This document shows, piece after piece, positions 14,592 through 23,534 of a DNA stretch of 27,191 nucleotides. The first letter of the stretch is position 1, and each line of letters starts with the position of its first letter. Origin of the DNA: JBBDQZ01 sp040905705 (lineage in GTDB: Bacteria; Bacteroidota; Rhodothermia; Balneolales; Natronogracilivirgulaceae); assembly GCA_040905705.1 (NCBI GenBank), contig JBBDQZ010000048.1, forward strand, positions 1 through 27,191, in the 5' to 3' direction. Made by a program: the position numbers and the translations under genes. The notes under the pieces were generated by a model that was not told the DNA's origin, ran no database searches, and was given only the letters and a program-made list of their open reading frames with translations.

Positions 14592-15950
14592 ATGACCTCA
14601 GTAGAAAACCAACATATTGTAATTGCCGGAGCTGCCCGAAGCGGAGTAGCTGCAGCTGAATTGCTGAGCAGAAATGGAGCAGAAGTGCTCGTTTCTGACG
14701 CAGGAAAGATTGCGCCGGAATTTCGAAAACGGTTGACAAAAGCTGGTATAGATTTCGAGGAGGAGGGTCATAGTAACCATGCGATGAGAGGTGATTTTCT
14801 GGTGGTAAGTCCGGGTGTACCGGACGATGCACGAATCGTCACCGAATATTCCGGTATGGGAAAACAAGTCTATTCTGAAATTGAAGTAGCTGCCTGGTTT
14901 TGCAAAAGCCGGATTATAGCTGTCACGGGTTCCAATGGTAAAACAACGGTGGTAAATTGGCTGGCAGATGTCTGGAAACGGGCAGGCCGGGCTTATGTGC
15001 TTGCCGGGAACGTAGGAACGGCATTTTCCGAAGTCGTCGGACAAACCTCCACTGAAGTTGATGTGATACTGGAAGTCAGCAGTTTTCAGCTGGATCATAT
15101 TGACCGTTTCCGGGCCCGTGTGGCAGTTCTATTGAATATTACACCCGATCATCTTAACCGGTATCAAAATCAATTTGAAAATTACATCGCTTCAAAAATG
15201 CAGCTGCCGCTACATCAGACAGAAGAGGATATTTTGATATACGGGTATGACGATCCCGTAGTAAAAGAGCAGGTTGAAAAGATCATGAATCGCCCATCCG
15301 GACCCAGGTTGATACCGTTTTCAAGTGAAATCGAAATACCTGGAGCATGCGTTCGGGACGGAGTCATACGAATTCAATACGACAGACTAAATGAGGAGTT
15401 CTTACCCATGAAACAGATGGCTCTTCCAGGTAAACATAATTTGAGAAACGGCCTCGCCGTAGCAATGGCTGCTCGAGTGTGTGAAATTCAAAAGGGGCCG
15501 ATCCGCGACAGCCTTACCGGTTTTGAAGGAGTGCCTCACCGGCTGCAAAAAGTGCGCGAGCTGGACGGGGTATCCTGGTACAATGACAGCAAAGCCACAA
15601 ATGTCAATGCTGTTTGGTATGCGCTTTCCAGTTTCAACTACCCTGTCGTTCTCATCATGGGCGGTCGTGACAAAGGAAATAACTACAGCGAACTTTTCGC
15701 GGAAGTGCGGAAACATGTTAAAGCCATAGTGGCCATTGGTGAAGGTCGGGATGTAATTAAAGAACAGTTGGGTGGTGTGGCGCCGGTCATCTGGTTTGCC
15801 GATTCGATGCAGGATGCCGTTCAGAAGTGCTACAAAAAAGCTGAACAGGGTGATGTGGTTCTGCTTAGCCCCGCCTGTGCTTCGTTTGACATGTTTGAAA
15901 GTTATGAAGATCGCGGGCATAAATTTATCCAGGCTGTAATGGCGCTATAA
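14592..15950 (+). CDS. murD: UDP-MurNAc-L-alanine:D-glutamate ligase MurD
   Basis: MurD adds D-glutamate to UDP-MurNAc-L-Ala using ATP. The N-terminal Rossmann-like UDP-binding domain starts with IVIAGAARSGVAAAELL (9-25). The central domain has the P-loop TGSNGKTT (112-119), EVSSFQLDHI and Lys202 in ASKMQL as the probable carbamylated lysine. The C-terminal domain carries NDSKATN (331-337), GGRDKG (357-362) and the late LLSPACASFDMFESYEDRG block that is diagnostic for MurD. The 452-residue length is normal. It is followed by 88 nt without overlap before ftsW. Confidence 0.97.
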   Translation: MTSVENQHIVIAGAARSGVAAAELLSRNGAEVLVSDAGKIAPEFRKRLTKAGIDFEEEGHSNHAMRGDFLVVSPGVPDDARIVTEYSGMGKQVYSEIEVAAWFCKSRIIAVTGSNGKTTVVNWLADVWKRAGRAYVLAGNVGTAFSEVVGQTSTEVDVILEVSSFQLDHIDRFRARVAVLLNITPDHLNRYQNQFENYIASKMQLPLHQTEEDILIYGYDDPVVKEQVEKIMNRPSGPRLIPFSSEIEIPGACVRDGVIRIQYDRLNEEFLPMKQMALPGKHNLRNGLAVAMAARVCEIQKGPIRDSLTGFEGVPHRLQKVRELDGVSWYNDSKATNVNAVWYALSSFNYPVVLIMGGRDKGNNYSELFAEVRKHVKAIVAIGEGRDVIKEQLGGVAPVIWFADSMQDAVQKCYKKAEQGDVVLLSPACASFDMFESYEDRGHKFIQAVMAL

Positions 15951-16038
15951 TAATGAACAATCACCTTAACATGGGGAAAAATAGATGCCGATACATTGTG
16001 AATCCGTCTGAATGTCAATTTAATCACGCAACACAGGC

Positions 16039-17217
16039 ATGATATTATCCGATACATTTAAAAAGCAGTACTTGTTGGAGCAACCGGTAAATGGTTCGGC
16101 ATCAGTGAAGGGTGTGCCCAGTGACCGTTGGCTACTGGTAAGTGTGATCGTGTTGATGATGGTCGGGCTGTTGGCCGTCTATTCCTCCATTGCCTACTTT
16201 GCTGAAATCAAGCAAACGACAGCAGGTTCCCTGGTGGGCGGACATGCTGTCAAGATTGTTATCTCACTGCTTGTTATGGTGATCGTCTCCAAGATCGACT
16301 ATCATATTATTGCACGCCTGTGTCGCTATGCATTGCTCTTGAGCTGGTTGTTTTTGATCATTGTCACTCTTTATGGCACGGAGGTTTTTGGTGCCCGCCG
16401 TGCCCTTAATCTGGGTGCATTTTCTTTCCAGCCGTCATCGCTCGCCATTGTATCCCTGCTCGTTTATATCGCCCATTTGCTCAGTATGAAGCAGGAATAT
16501 GTTCGTGATTTTCAACGCACATTCTTGCCTATTATAGTCTGGGTTTTGATCACCTGTGCCTTGATCGGTCTGGAAGACTTCAGCACGGCAGCACTTCTGT
16601 TGGTTATGTGTCTGATCATCATGTTTGTAGGACGGGTAAGTACCCTTTATATCTCTTCCCTGGTATTGGTTGGAGCTATTGGTGCCGGAATACTGATTGT
16701 TCCATCGGCCGAACGACAGAGCCGGGTGACCAGCTACATCAACCAGGTGAGTCATATTGAAAGTAGTGAATTTCAATTGGATGCCGGTTATCAGGCACAA
16801 CAGGCGCATATTGCAATCGCTCAAGGGGGATTGATGGGAGTCGGGCCCGGTAAAAGTACACAGCGGGATTTTCTCCCGGCGCCGTACAATGATTTCATCT
16901 ATGCTATAATTGCCGAAGAGTACGGGTTGGCAGGTGCCGGTTTTGTGCTTCTTCTCTATGTAGTGATCCTCTTCCGCGGGATTGCTGTAATTGCAAAGCG
17001 GGCAAAAGATATGCTTGGCATGCTGCTTGCTGTAGGTTGCACCCTCGGGGTTACCATGTTTGCGTTTGTGAATGCCGGCGTGGCAACCGGTTTACTTCCG
17101 GTTACCGGATTGCCAATGCCGTTTATCAGTTATGGAGGAACCAGCATGCTTTTTTCCGGAGCACTGATCGGGATTCTTTTGAGGATTTCCAAATACAGGG
17201 AGGAAACGTATGCCTGA
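16039..17217 (+). CDS. ftsW: Septal peptidoglycan glycosyltransferase FtsW (SEDS family)
   Basis: FtsW polymerises lipid II into glycan strands at the septum as partner of FtsI. The 392-residue protein has a cytoplasmic N-terminus of about 30 residues and about ten membrane helices. SEDS hallmarks are GARRALNLGAFSFQPSSLA, LEDFSTAALL (with the acidic residue found in SEDS active sites), the long extracellular loop with YQAQQAHIAIAQGGLMGVGPG, DFLPAPYNDFIYAIIAEEYG and the C-terminal GLPMPFISYGGTSM. Position between murD and murG supports FtsW over RodA. Its end overlaps murG by 8 nt and contains the murG ribosome-binding site. Confidence 0.94.
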   Translation: MILSDTFKKQYLLEQPVNGSASVKGVPSDRWLLVSVIVLMMVGLLAVYSSIAYFAEIKQTTAGSLVGGHAVKIVISLLVMVIVSKIDYHIIARLCRYALLLSWLFLIIVTLYGTEVFGARRALNLGAFSFQPSSLAIVSLLVYIAHLLSMKQEYVRDFQRTFLPIIVWVLITCALIGLEDFSTAALLLVMCLIIMFVGRVSTLYISSLVLVGAIGAGILIVPSAERQSRVTSYINQVSHIESSEFQLDAGYQAQQAHIAIAQGGLMGVGPGKSTQRDFLPAPYNDFIYAIIAEEYGLAGAGFVLLLYVVILFRGIAVIAKRAKDMLGMLLAVGCTLGVTMFAFVNAGVATGLLPVTGLPMPFISYGGTSMLFSGALIGILLRISKYREETYA

Positions 17218-18469
17218 CGAATTGCGAATTATGATCGCTGCCGGTGGAACAGGAGGGCATGTCTTCCCGGCTATTGCTATCGCTGATGCGATACGTGATG
17301 AGTTTCCCAAAGCCCGTTTTCTGTTTGTAGGTACTCGAGACCGCATGGAGTGGAAGGCCGTACCGGCGGCAGGGTACGACATCTCTCCGATCTGGATAAG
17401 CGGTTTGCACCGTCGAATCACACTGAAAAATTTGCTGTTTCCATTAAAGCTGATAGTCAGTTTATGGCAGAGTTATCGTTTGATGCGCAAGTTTCAACCG
17501 GATGTTTTGGTGAGCTGTGGCGGTTTTGTGGCCGGTCCGGCAGGCTGGGTGGCCTCGTGGCTATCGGTTCCATTGTTTTTACAGGAACAAAACAGTTATC
17601 CGGGAATGACCAACCGGAAACTGGCGGGCCGGGCGGAACGGATTTTTACTGCGTTTGAAAATGCAAATCAATGGTTCCCGAATGAAAAAACAGTTTGTGT
17701 CGGCAATCCGGTTCGTAAAAATCTGGTTTCAAGTTCATCGGATCCGGTATTTGTAAAACAATCTGCTGAACATTTCGGGCTGGACACCAATCGTCCAGTG
17801 CTGCTGGTTATGGGGGGCAGCGGCGGTGCAAAAAGCATAAATGAAGCCATGTTGCGACATCTTCGGTCTTTGCATGATACCGACCGGGTACAGATCATCT
17901 GGCAATGTGGAAATACCTATCTGGAAGATGTTACATCCGGCCTTACCGATACCGGTAAAACAGATACCGTACGTGACCGCTTCCCGGATTTGCGGCTATA
18001 TGGATTTATGGAGAATATCACGGAAGCATGGGCGATAGCCGATCTGGTTGTATCTCGAGCGGGCGCAACAACTTGCGCGGAGCTCCTGGCGACTGGAAAA
18101 GCGGGTATACTGGTTCCTTCTCCCTGGGTGGCCGGCGATCATCAGACCCAAAATGCAATTGCACTTGCTCAAAAGGGTGCAGCCGTATTGCTGAAAGACG
18201 AGGAATTAGCGGAAAAAATGCTCGATGTGATCCGGGCTTTGTTTAAAGATACCTCACGCCGGAGAAAAATTGAAAGGGAAGCCCGGAATATGGCCAAAGC
18301 GAATGCAGCGTTGGTTATTGCCCGGGATATACTTTCACATATGCAAAAAAATGAAATGGCATTTTCCTGGACAGGTCGAACGGCTGGATTCATTTCACGG
18401 CCGACCTGGAGGCTGCACGACCATGAAACTGCTGAATCCCAAAATCACGGGGTATTTTGGTCAATATGA
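17210..18469 (+). CDS. murG: UDP-GlcNAc:lipid I GlcNAc transferase MurG
   Basis: MurG adds GlcNAc to lipid I on the cytoplasmic membrane face, giving lipid II. The GT-B fold signatures are AAGGTGGHVFPA (10-21), CGGFVAGPAGWVA (103-115), EQNSYPGMTNR (126-136), VGNPVR (164-169), GGSGGAKSINE (202-212), SRAGATTCAELLATGKAG (282-299) and GDHQTQNA (309-316). Translation is supported by GGGAGG (17198-17203) six nt before ATG. The protein has 419 residues, about 40-50 more than usual: after ARDILSHMQKN (371-381) comes a Trp/His-rich tail unlike other MurG ends. A run of seven A at 18345-18351 sits exactly there, and one more A would end the protein at residue 381. The frame as given ends in an ATGA overlap with murC, which argues that it is real. 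Confidence 0.95.
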   Translation: MPDELRIMIAAGGTGGHVFPAIAIADAIRDEFPKARFLFVGTRDRMEWKAVPAAGYDISPIWISGLHRRITLKNLLFPLKLIVSLWQSYRLMRKFQPDVLVSCGGFVAGPAGWVASWLSVPLFLQEQNSYPGMTNRKLAGRAERIFTAFENANQWFPNEKTVCVGNPVRKNLVSSSSDPVFVKQSAEHFGLDTNRPVLLVMGGSGGAKSINEAMLRHLRSLHDTDRVQIIWQCGNTYLEDVTSGLTDTGKTDTVRDRFPDLRLYGFMENITEAWAIADLVVSRAGATTCAELLATGKAGILVPSPWVAGDHQTQNAIALAQKGAAVLLKDEELAEKMLDVIRALFKDTSRRRKIEREARNMAKANAALVIARDILSHMQKNEMAFSWTGRTAGFISRPTWRLHDHETAESQNHGVFWSI

Positions 18470-19911
18470 GTCGTTCAATCCAGACACAACCGGTTTTTGG
18501 TAAAACCCGTCATATTCACATGGTGGGTATTGGTGGTATTGGTATGAGCGGAATGGCTGAAATATTGCTTCAACGGGGGTTCATTGTTACCGGATCAGAT
18601 TGTAGCGAGAGTGAAAACACGGAGAGGCTGGAAAAACTCGGGGCAAAGATATTCAGAGGCCATGATGCCCGGCACATAGAAGGAGCAAATGTGGTTGTGT
18701 ATACCAGTGCGGTAAAAGCTGAAGAAAATGCAGAGACAACCGAGGCACTTGCTCATGGGATACCAGTGATAAAACGTGCCGAAATGCTGGCGGAACTGAT
18801 GCGTATGAAATATGGCATCGGGGTAGCCGGAACCCACGGAAAAACGACCACTACTACAATGACCGGTCTCGTGGTTCAGGCCGGTGATTTTGATCCGACC
18901 ATCATTGTGGGAGGGCGGGTGCACAGTTTCGACAAAACCAACGTCGTGGTGGGTAAAGGAGATATTGTAATTGTTGAGGCGGATGAGTTCGACCGCACAT
19001 TTTTAAGGCTGAGCCCTTCACTGGCTGTTATTACGAATATCGATATCGAGCATATGGATATCTATCTTGATGAAAGAGACATCAAAAATGCGTTTATCGA
19101 GTTTGCCAACAAGGTTCCGTTTTACGGAGCGGTTGTACTTTGTCTGGATGATTCCAAATTGCGCAGCATTATTCCGGAAATTGAGCGTCGCATTATCACC
19201 TATGGTTTTACCCCGCAGGCGCAGTTGCGTCCGGTGAATATCCAAACCAGTGAGTTACACAGCCGTTTTACGGTACTGTTTGAAGGAAAAGAATTGGGAC
19301 AGATTTCCGTGGATGCCCCAGGTGAACATAATATTCTCAATGCACTGGCTGCCGTAGGTATTGGCCTGGAGCTGGGAGTTCCTTTTGAGAAAATAAGAAA
19401 AGGTTTTCAGAAGTATTCCGGTGTATTTCGCCGTTTTCAGATCAAATATAACAATAACAACCTCCTGGTAGTGGACGATTACGCCCATCATCCCACCGAA
19501 GTAAAAGCAACATTGAGTGCTGCACGTGGGGGATGGCCACATCGCAGAATTATTGCAGTATTTCAGCCGCATCTGTATTCGCGGACGCAGCAGCAATATA
19601 AAGAATTCGGGTCATCCTTTTTTGATGCCGAAAAACTGATTTTGACGGATATTTATCCATCGCGCGAAGCTCCGATTGAAGGAGTTTCCGGCAATATGAT
19701 CGCCGAATCAGCCCGGTCTTTCGGACACCGTGATGTCAGGTATGTGGCTGACAAGAGAGATCTCGCTAACATACTTGCCAACATTGCACAACCCGGCGAT
19801 GTGATCATCACCATGGGTGCTGGCGATATCTATAAATATGGTGAGGAATTTGTCAAGTCACTTGAAGATGAGAATGTGGAGACCCGTTCTCCCAAATCCA
19901 AAAAGAAATGA
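18466..19911 (+). CDS. murC: UDP-N-acetylmuramate:L-alanine ligase MurC
   Basis: MurC starts the peptide stem by joining L-alanine to UDP-MurNAc with ATP. Motifs in order: HMVGIGGIGMSGMAEIL (18-34, UDP-binding), VVYTSAVK (77-84), P-loop GTHGKTTTT (122-130), IVEADEFDRTF, TNIDIEHMD, GEHNILNALAA, VVDDYAHHPTEVKATL and VFQPHLYSR. From ATG 18466 the protein is 481 residues. This start was chosen because it overlaps the murG stop as ATGA; an in-frame TTG at 18457 would add three residues and has no support. The end overlaps ftsQ as ATGA (19908-19911). Confidence 0.97.
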   Translation: MSRSIQTQPVFGKTRHIHMVGIGGIGMSGMAEILLQRGFIVTGSDCSESENTERLEKLGAKIFRGHDARHIEGANVVVYTSAVKAEENAETTEALAHGIPVIKRAEMLAELMRMKYGIGVAGTHGKTTTTTMTGLVVQAGDFDPTIIVGGRVHSFDKTNVVVGKGDIVIVEADEFDRTFLRLSPSLAVITNIDIEHMDIYLDERDIKNAFIEFANKVPFYGAVVLCLDDSKLRSIIPEIERRIITYGFTPQAQLRPVNIQTSELHSRFTVLFEGKELGQISVDAPGEHNILNALAAVGIGLELGVPFEKIRKGFQKYSGVFRRFQIKYNNNNLLVVDDYAHHPTEVKATLSAARGGWPHRRIIAVFQPHLYSRTQQQYKEFGSSFFDAEKLILTDIYPSREAPIEGVSGNMIAESARSFGHRDVRYVADKRDLANILANIAQPGDVIITMGAGDIYKYGEEFVKSLEDENVETRSPKSKKK

Positions 19912-20636
19912 GCAGGGAAAAGAAAAAATTTGAAGCTGAGTATCTGTTTGCCGCTTTGTTTTTGATCATCGTGGCGATTGTAATAGGATGGTATCTTAAC
20001 CGGTCGGTGACTGTCGGTGAAATTATCGTACAGGGCAACCGAATGGCTAAATCTGACGATATTATCCGGGAAAGCGGCCTGGAAGAAGGAGTGCATGGGG
20101 ATAGTATTACCTTCCTGAAGGTTATCGAACGTGTAGAAACTCTGCCTTGGGTAGAATCTGCGTATGTATCTCTTTCGCAGACGGGAAGACTTCAAATCAG
20201 GGTGGAAGAAGAACAACCAATGGCACTACTGGTGGACGGAAATCAAAATGTCTGGGTATCTGAGTCGGGAATACAATTGCCAGTGATTCTGGGTGAAGCC
20301 GTAGATGTGCCGATTCTTTACGGATTCCGGTTAACCGGCCAGCCCGACACACTCAGGTCCGAATCGTTCCGAAAAGTCCGTTCGTTTTTGATGCGGGCAA
20401 GACAGTATCCAGGATTATATGCATCGATCAGTGAAGTGATGGTTACTGAAGCCGATGGTGTAGTGGTACTGAACGATGAAAATGCCGTGCGGCTCACATT
20501 CGGACATGACAATTTTAATGACCGCATTCAAAAATGGTCGGCTTTTCGCTCTCAGGTGATATCGGAAAACGGAATCGGGCATGTTCTCAGCCTTGATTTT
20601 AGATATCGTGGTCAGGTTGTAGCCAGAGAACTTTAA
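19908..20636 (+). CDS. ftsQ: Cell division protein FtsQ (POTRA domain)
   Basis: The 242-residue protein is bitopic: a short basic cytoplasmic start, a membrane helix at about 11-30 (LFAALFLIIVAIVIGWYL), then a periplasmic POTRA domain (about 33-100: VGEIIVQGNRMAKSDDIIR, LPWVESAYVSLSQTGRLQIRVEEEQPMALL) and a beta domain ending in a strand-like LDFRYRGQVVAREL. FtsQ links early and late division proteins by binding FtsB/FtsL and other partners. The first codons overlap the murC stop. It is followed by the longest internal gap of the cluster (20637-20796), which includes a small CGGA/TCCG hairpin and a weak TTGTCC-N17-TAATAA promoter-like pair (20644-20672). Confidence 0.93.
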   Translation: MSREKKKFEAEYLFAALFLIIVAIVIGWYLNRSVTVGEIIVQGNRMAKSDDIIRESGLEEGVHGDSITFLKVIERVETLPWVESAYVSLSQTGRLQIRVEEEQPMALLVDGNQNVWVSESGIQLPVILGEAVDVPILYGFRLTGQPDTLRSESFRKVRSFLMRARQYPGLYASISEVMVTEADGVVVLNDENAVRLTFGHDNFNDRIQKWSAFRSQVISENGIGHVLSLDFRYRGQVVAREL

Positions 20637-20796
20637 AACGGATTTGTCCGACAATGTCCGGATAAGTAATAACACCAATATAGACATAATGAGAAGCCGG
20701 TGACGGCACTGAAAGTAATAAGAAAAGGAAATAACGGAACAGCTTTACAGAAAATGAGTTCGACAACTCGATGAATGCAGAACTTTTAACTTATTG

Positions 20797-22062
20797 ATGA
20801 ATACTATGGAAGATCGGATCGTAGTTGGATTGGATATCGGTACCACTAAAGTATGTGCGGTGGTGGCATCGGTCGACGAAATGCAAAAAATTAACATTCT
20901 TGGTGTGGGAAAGGCGCCCAGCGAAGGACTTAACCGTGGTGTGGTGGTGAATATTGAAAAGACGGTTAATGCCATTCGCACCGCCATTGAACAGGCTCAG
21001 TTGGCGTCTGGCATAGAAGTAAAATCGGTAAATGTTGGCATTGCCGGGGATCACATACGCAGTTTACGCAGCAAAGGTGTAATCACCATAAACAATCGCG
21101 ATAACGAGATTACGATCAAGGATGTCGAACGGTTATTGGAGGATTGTCAGCGTATTATGCTGCCAACCGATCAACAGATTATTCATGTGATTCCACAAGA
21201 GTTTATTGTCGACGGACAAGACGGTATTGGTGATCCGGTTGGTATGAGTGGTATGCGGATGGAAGCCGAGGTACATATTATCACCGGACTTGTTTCAGCT
21301 GCCAAGAACATGTTCAGGTGTGTGGAACGGGCGGAATTCCAGGTGGCGGATCTGATTCTGGAACCACTGGCTTCATCTTATGCCGTTCTTGATCACGAAG
21401 AAAAAGAAGCCGGTGTGGTGTTGGTGGATATCGGTGGCGGCACCACCGACGTAGCCGTCTTCCAGGACAACACCATCCGTCATACAGCCGTCGTGGCCAT
21501 AGCCGGACAAAAAGTGACCGATGACATTCGTATCGGTCTGAGTGTTCTGGAAGATCAGGCGGAAAAACTGAAACGTGATCATGGTCTGGCCTATGTCGAT
21601 CTGATCCAAGAGGATGAAATTATTACTGTACCCGGCATAGCCGGCCGGCCACCCAAAGAGATAAAAAAGAGTATTCTTTCCAAAATCATCCAGGCCAGGG
21701 TCGAAGAGATCCTCGAGATCGTGGCTATTGAAGTGAAACGAAGTGGATACGCCAGCGAGATGAGTGCCGGTGTGGTCCTGACCGGCGGCGGTTCGTTGCT
21801 GGACGGTATCTGTCCGCTTGCCAATGATGTGCTCGGCATGGACGCCAAAATCGGCATGCCGCGAGGGCTTACGGGCGGTCTGGTCAACGAAGTGAAAAAC
21901 CCGATTTATGCAACCGGTGTGGGTTTGGTGCTGCACGCGTTGCAACATAACAAACAATCCGGTGGTCATGTGATGATTCCGACTTCCACACAAGGATCCA
22001 GTGTGGAGAAAGTGATGAACCGGATTGCAGCGAGGATGAAAAGCTGGTTTAAAGAACTTTAG
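20797..22062 (+). CDS. ftsA: Cell division protein FtsA (actin-like Z-ring anchor)
   Basis: FtsA is an actin-family ATPase that tethers FtsZ to the membrane and recruits the divisome. Phosphate-1 motif GLDIGTTKVCAVV is near residue 11, the SHS2 (1C) domain occupies about 82-165 (VNVGIAGDHIRSL, then IPQEFIVDG), phosphate-2 LVDIGGGTTDVAVF follows at about 208-221, and the adenosine motif is VVLTGGGSLLDG. The C-terminus MNRIAARMKSWFKEL is an amphipathic, Lys/Arg-rich helix of the kind that acts as the membrane-targeting sequence. ATG at 20797 is preferred over the TTG codon just before it; ATG at 20806 is also possible. A weak promoter-like pair in the upstream 160-nt gap may give ftsAZ extra transcription. 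Confidence 0.96.
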   Translation: MNTMEDRIVVGLDIGTTKVCAVVASVDEMQKINILGVGKAPSEGLNRGVVVNIEKTVNAIRTAIEQAQLASGIEVKSVNVGIAGDHIRSLRSKGVITINNRDNEITIKDVERLLEDCQRIMLPTDQQIIHVIPQEFIVDGQDGIGDPVGMSGMRMEAEVHIITGLVSAAKNMFRCVERAEFQVADLILEPLASSYAVLDHEEKEAGVVLVDIGGGTTDVAVFQDNTIRHTAVVAIAGQKVTDDIRIGLSVLEDQAEKLKRDHGLAYVDLIQEDEIITVPGIAGRPPKEIKKSILSKIIQARVEEILEIVAIEVKRSGYASEMSAGVVLTGGGSLLDGICPLANDVLGMDAKIGMPRGLTGGLVNEVKNPIYATGVGLVLHALQHNKQSGGHVMIPTSTQGSSVEKVMNRIAARMKSWFKEL

Positions 22063-22097
22063 TTTATAACGTAGCAATCAAAAACAAGGAGACGATT

Positions 22098-23450
22098 ATG
22101 TCTAACCTAACTAACACACGATTCAGCTTTGATGAACAAAGCCAGGAAAACGCCAAGATTAAAGTTGTTGGCGTCGGTGGTGGCGGAGGTAATGCCATCA
22201 ATAATATGATTTCAAAGGGTTTGAACAACGTTGAGTACATTGCGTTGAATACCGATGCCCAGGCACTCAGGCATAACAATGCGGATGTCTGTATCCAGGT
22301 GGGTAAAAATCTCACAAGCGGACTTGGCGCGGGTGCTCGTCCGGAAATAGGCCGGGAAGCGGTAGAGGAGAACCGTCATGAAATCGAAGAGTCGATTGAG
22401 GGTGCCGATATGGTGTTTGTCACAGCAGGTATGGGCGGCGGTACCGGAACCGGTGGTGCACCCGTGATTTCAGCTATTGCCAAGCGGAAAGGCATACTGA
22501 CCGTTGGTATTGTAACCCTGCCGTTTATCTGTGAAGGAAGAATTCGCATGAAGTATGCAGTGGATGGCATCAATGAACTCAAGAAAAACTGCGACACGGT
22601 GATTGTTATTCCGAATGAACGGTTGCTGGATATATGCGATGAGAATACCAGTCTGATGGAAGCCTTCGACCTGGCCAATGAGGTTCTCTACAACGCCACC
22701 CGTGGTATTTCCGATCTGATCCTGATGCCGGGATTGATCAACCTCGATTTTGCCGATGTTCGAACCACCATGATCGACGGAGGGGCGGCTATTATGGGTT
22801 CGGCATCTTCCACAGGCTCTGACCGTGCAGAAATCGCTGCTCGTGAAGCCATCAGTTCGCCCTTGCTGGACGGTATCAGCATTCGGGGTGCACGGAATGT
22901 ACTGGTAAATATCTCGGCCGGATCAACACTCGGGATGCGAGAGGCGACTACAGCCACCAGTATCATCCAGCAGGAAGCTGGTGATGATGCAGAGATCATA
23001 TGGGGTACAGTACTCGACGAAGATTTTGGTGATGATCTGCGTATTACAGTAATAGCTACCGGATTTGACACTGCCGATAAAGAAAAACAGGCTGAAGCCA
23101 TGCAGGAACAACCGGCACCTAAAGCCGAAACGCATCGACCGAATCAGGTCGGCAGGTCTCCGGTGAGTTTGCCGGTAGCGGATGAAATCCCGAAGCGATT
23201 CAAACACGAGCCATCGGAATTCTATAAAGGTGAGAAAAACCTTAAGTATCTTGATTCACCAGCCATCGGACGGCGCTCCGGTATGCGCCCGGTGACCGAT
23301 GAGGAAAAAGACAATGGCGAAGTGGATGAACAGCCGTCTCTGCAACGCAGCGAATCCGGTATACAAAGAAAATTGCTGAATAACCGGGAAGAAAAGATTG
23401 ACAAAAGTAATGTGGAGCAACCGGCATTTCTGCGTAAAATCATGGATTAA
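22098..23450 (+). CDS. ftsZ: Cell division GTPase FtsZ
   Basis: FtsZ is the tubulin homologue that polymerises with GTP into the Z-ring. The N-terminal GTPase domain shows VVGVGGGGGNAI (23-34), the tubulin signature GGGTGTGG (113-120) and the T7 synergy loop NLDFADV (215-221) that completes the neighbour's GTPase site. After the globular core (to about 325) comes a charged, Pro/Gln/Glu-rich disordered linker of about 110 residues. The conserved C-terminal peptide EQPAFLRKIMD then binds FtsA and other partners. The gene has a strong Shine-Dalgarno, AAGGAG, at 22086-22091, six nt before ATG. That is stronger than most genes in the cluster have and fits the need for high FtsZ dose. A terminator follows. 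Confidence 0.98.
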   Translation: MSNLTNTRFSFDEQSQENAKIKVVGVGGGGGNAINNMISKGLNNVEYIALNTDAQALRHNNADVCIQVGKNLTSGLGAGARPEIGREAVEENRHEIEESIEGADMVFVTAGMGGGTGTGGAPVISAIAKRKGILTVGIVTLPFICEGRIRMKYAVDGINELKKNCDTVIVIPNERLLDICDENTSLMEAFDLANEVLYNATRGISDLILMPGLINLDFADVRTTMIDGGAAIMGSASSTGSDRAEIAAREAISSPLLDGISIRGARNVLVNISAGSTLGMREATTATSIIQQEAGDDAEIIWGTVLDEDFGDDLRITVIATGFDTADKEKQAEAMQEQPAPKAETHRPNQVGRSPVSLPVADEIPKRFKHEPSEFYKGEKNLKYLDSPAIGRRSGMRPVTDEEKDNGEVDEQPSLQRSESGIQRKLLNNREEKIDKSNVEQPAFLRKIMD

Positions 23451-23469
23451 GCTTATTTTGATTGCTAAT

Positions 23470-23503
23470 AAAGGCTGTTCTTTGACCGGGGCAGCCTTTT
23501 TTT
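23470..23503 (+). terminator. Intrinsic terminator closing the dcw cluster
   Basis: AAAGGCTG (23470-23477) pairs perfectly with CAGCCTTT (23492-23499). The loop is 14 nt and a run of seven T residues ends at 23503. It lies 19 nt after the ftsZ stop. Confidence 0.92.
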
Positions 23504-23534
23504 ATAAATAAATCATAACTATTGTGTACTTTAC

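Noticed and set aside
18270..18503. Alternative frame over the murG tail and murC start (...MKLLNPKITGYFGQYESFN...)
   Set aside because: It ends inside murC without recognisable domains. It is noted only because a frameshift at the A7 run would enter it or a nearby stop.
20637..20796. Possible small gene in the ftsQ-ftsA gap (GTG at 20700, about 24 codons)
   Set aside because: It is very short, low in complexity, without homology I recognise, and lacks a ribosome-binding site. The gap looks like a leader or internal promoter region.
21373..22077. Long antisense open frame (234 codons) opposite ftsA
   Set aside because: It lies wholly antisense to a confidently assigned gene, is His/Cys/Phe-rich and lacks any domain. 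It is a codon-bias artefact.
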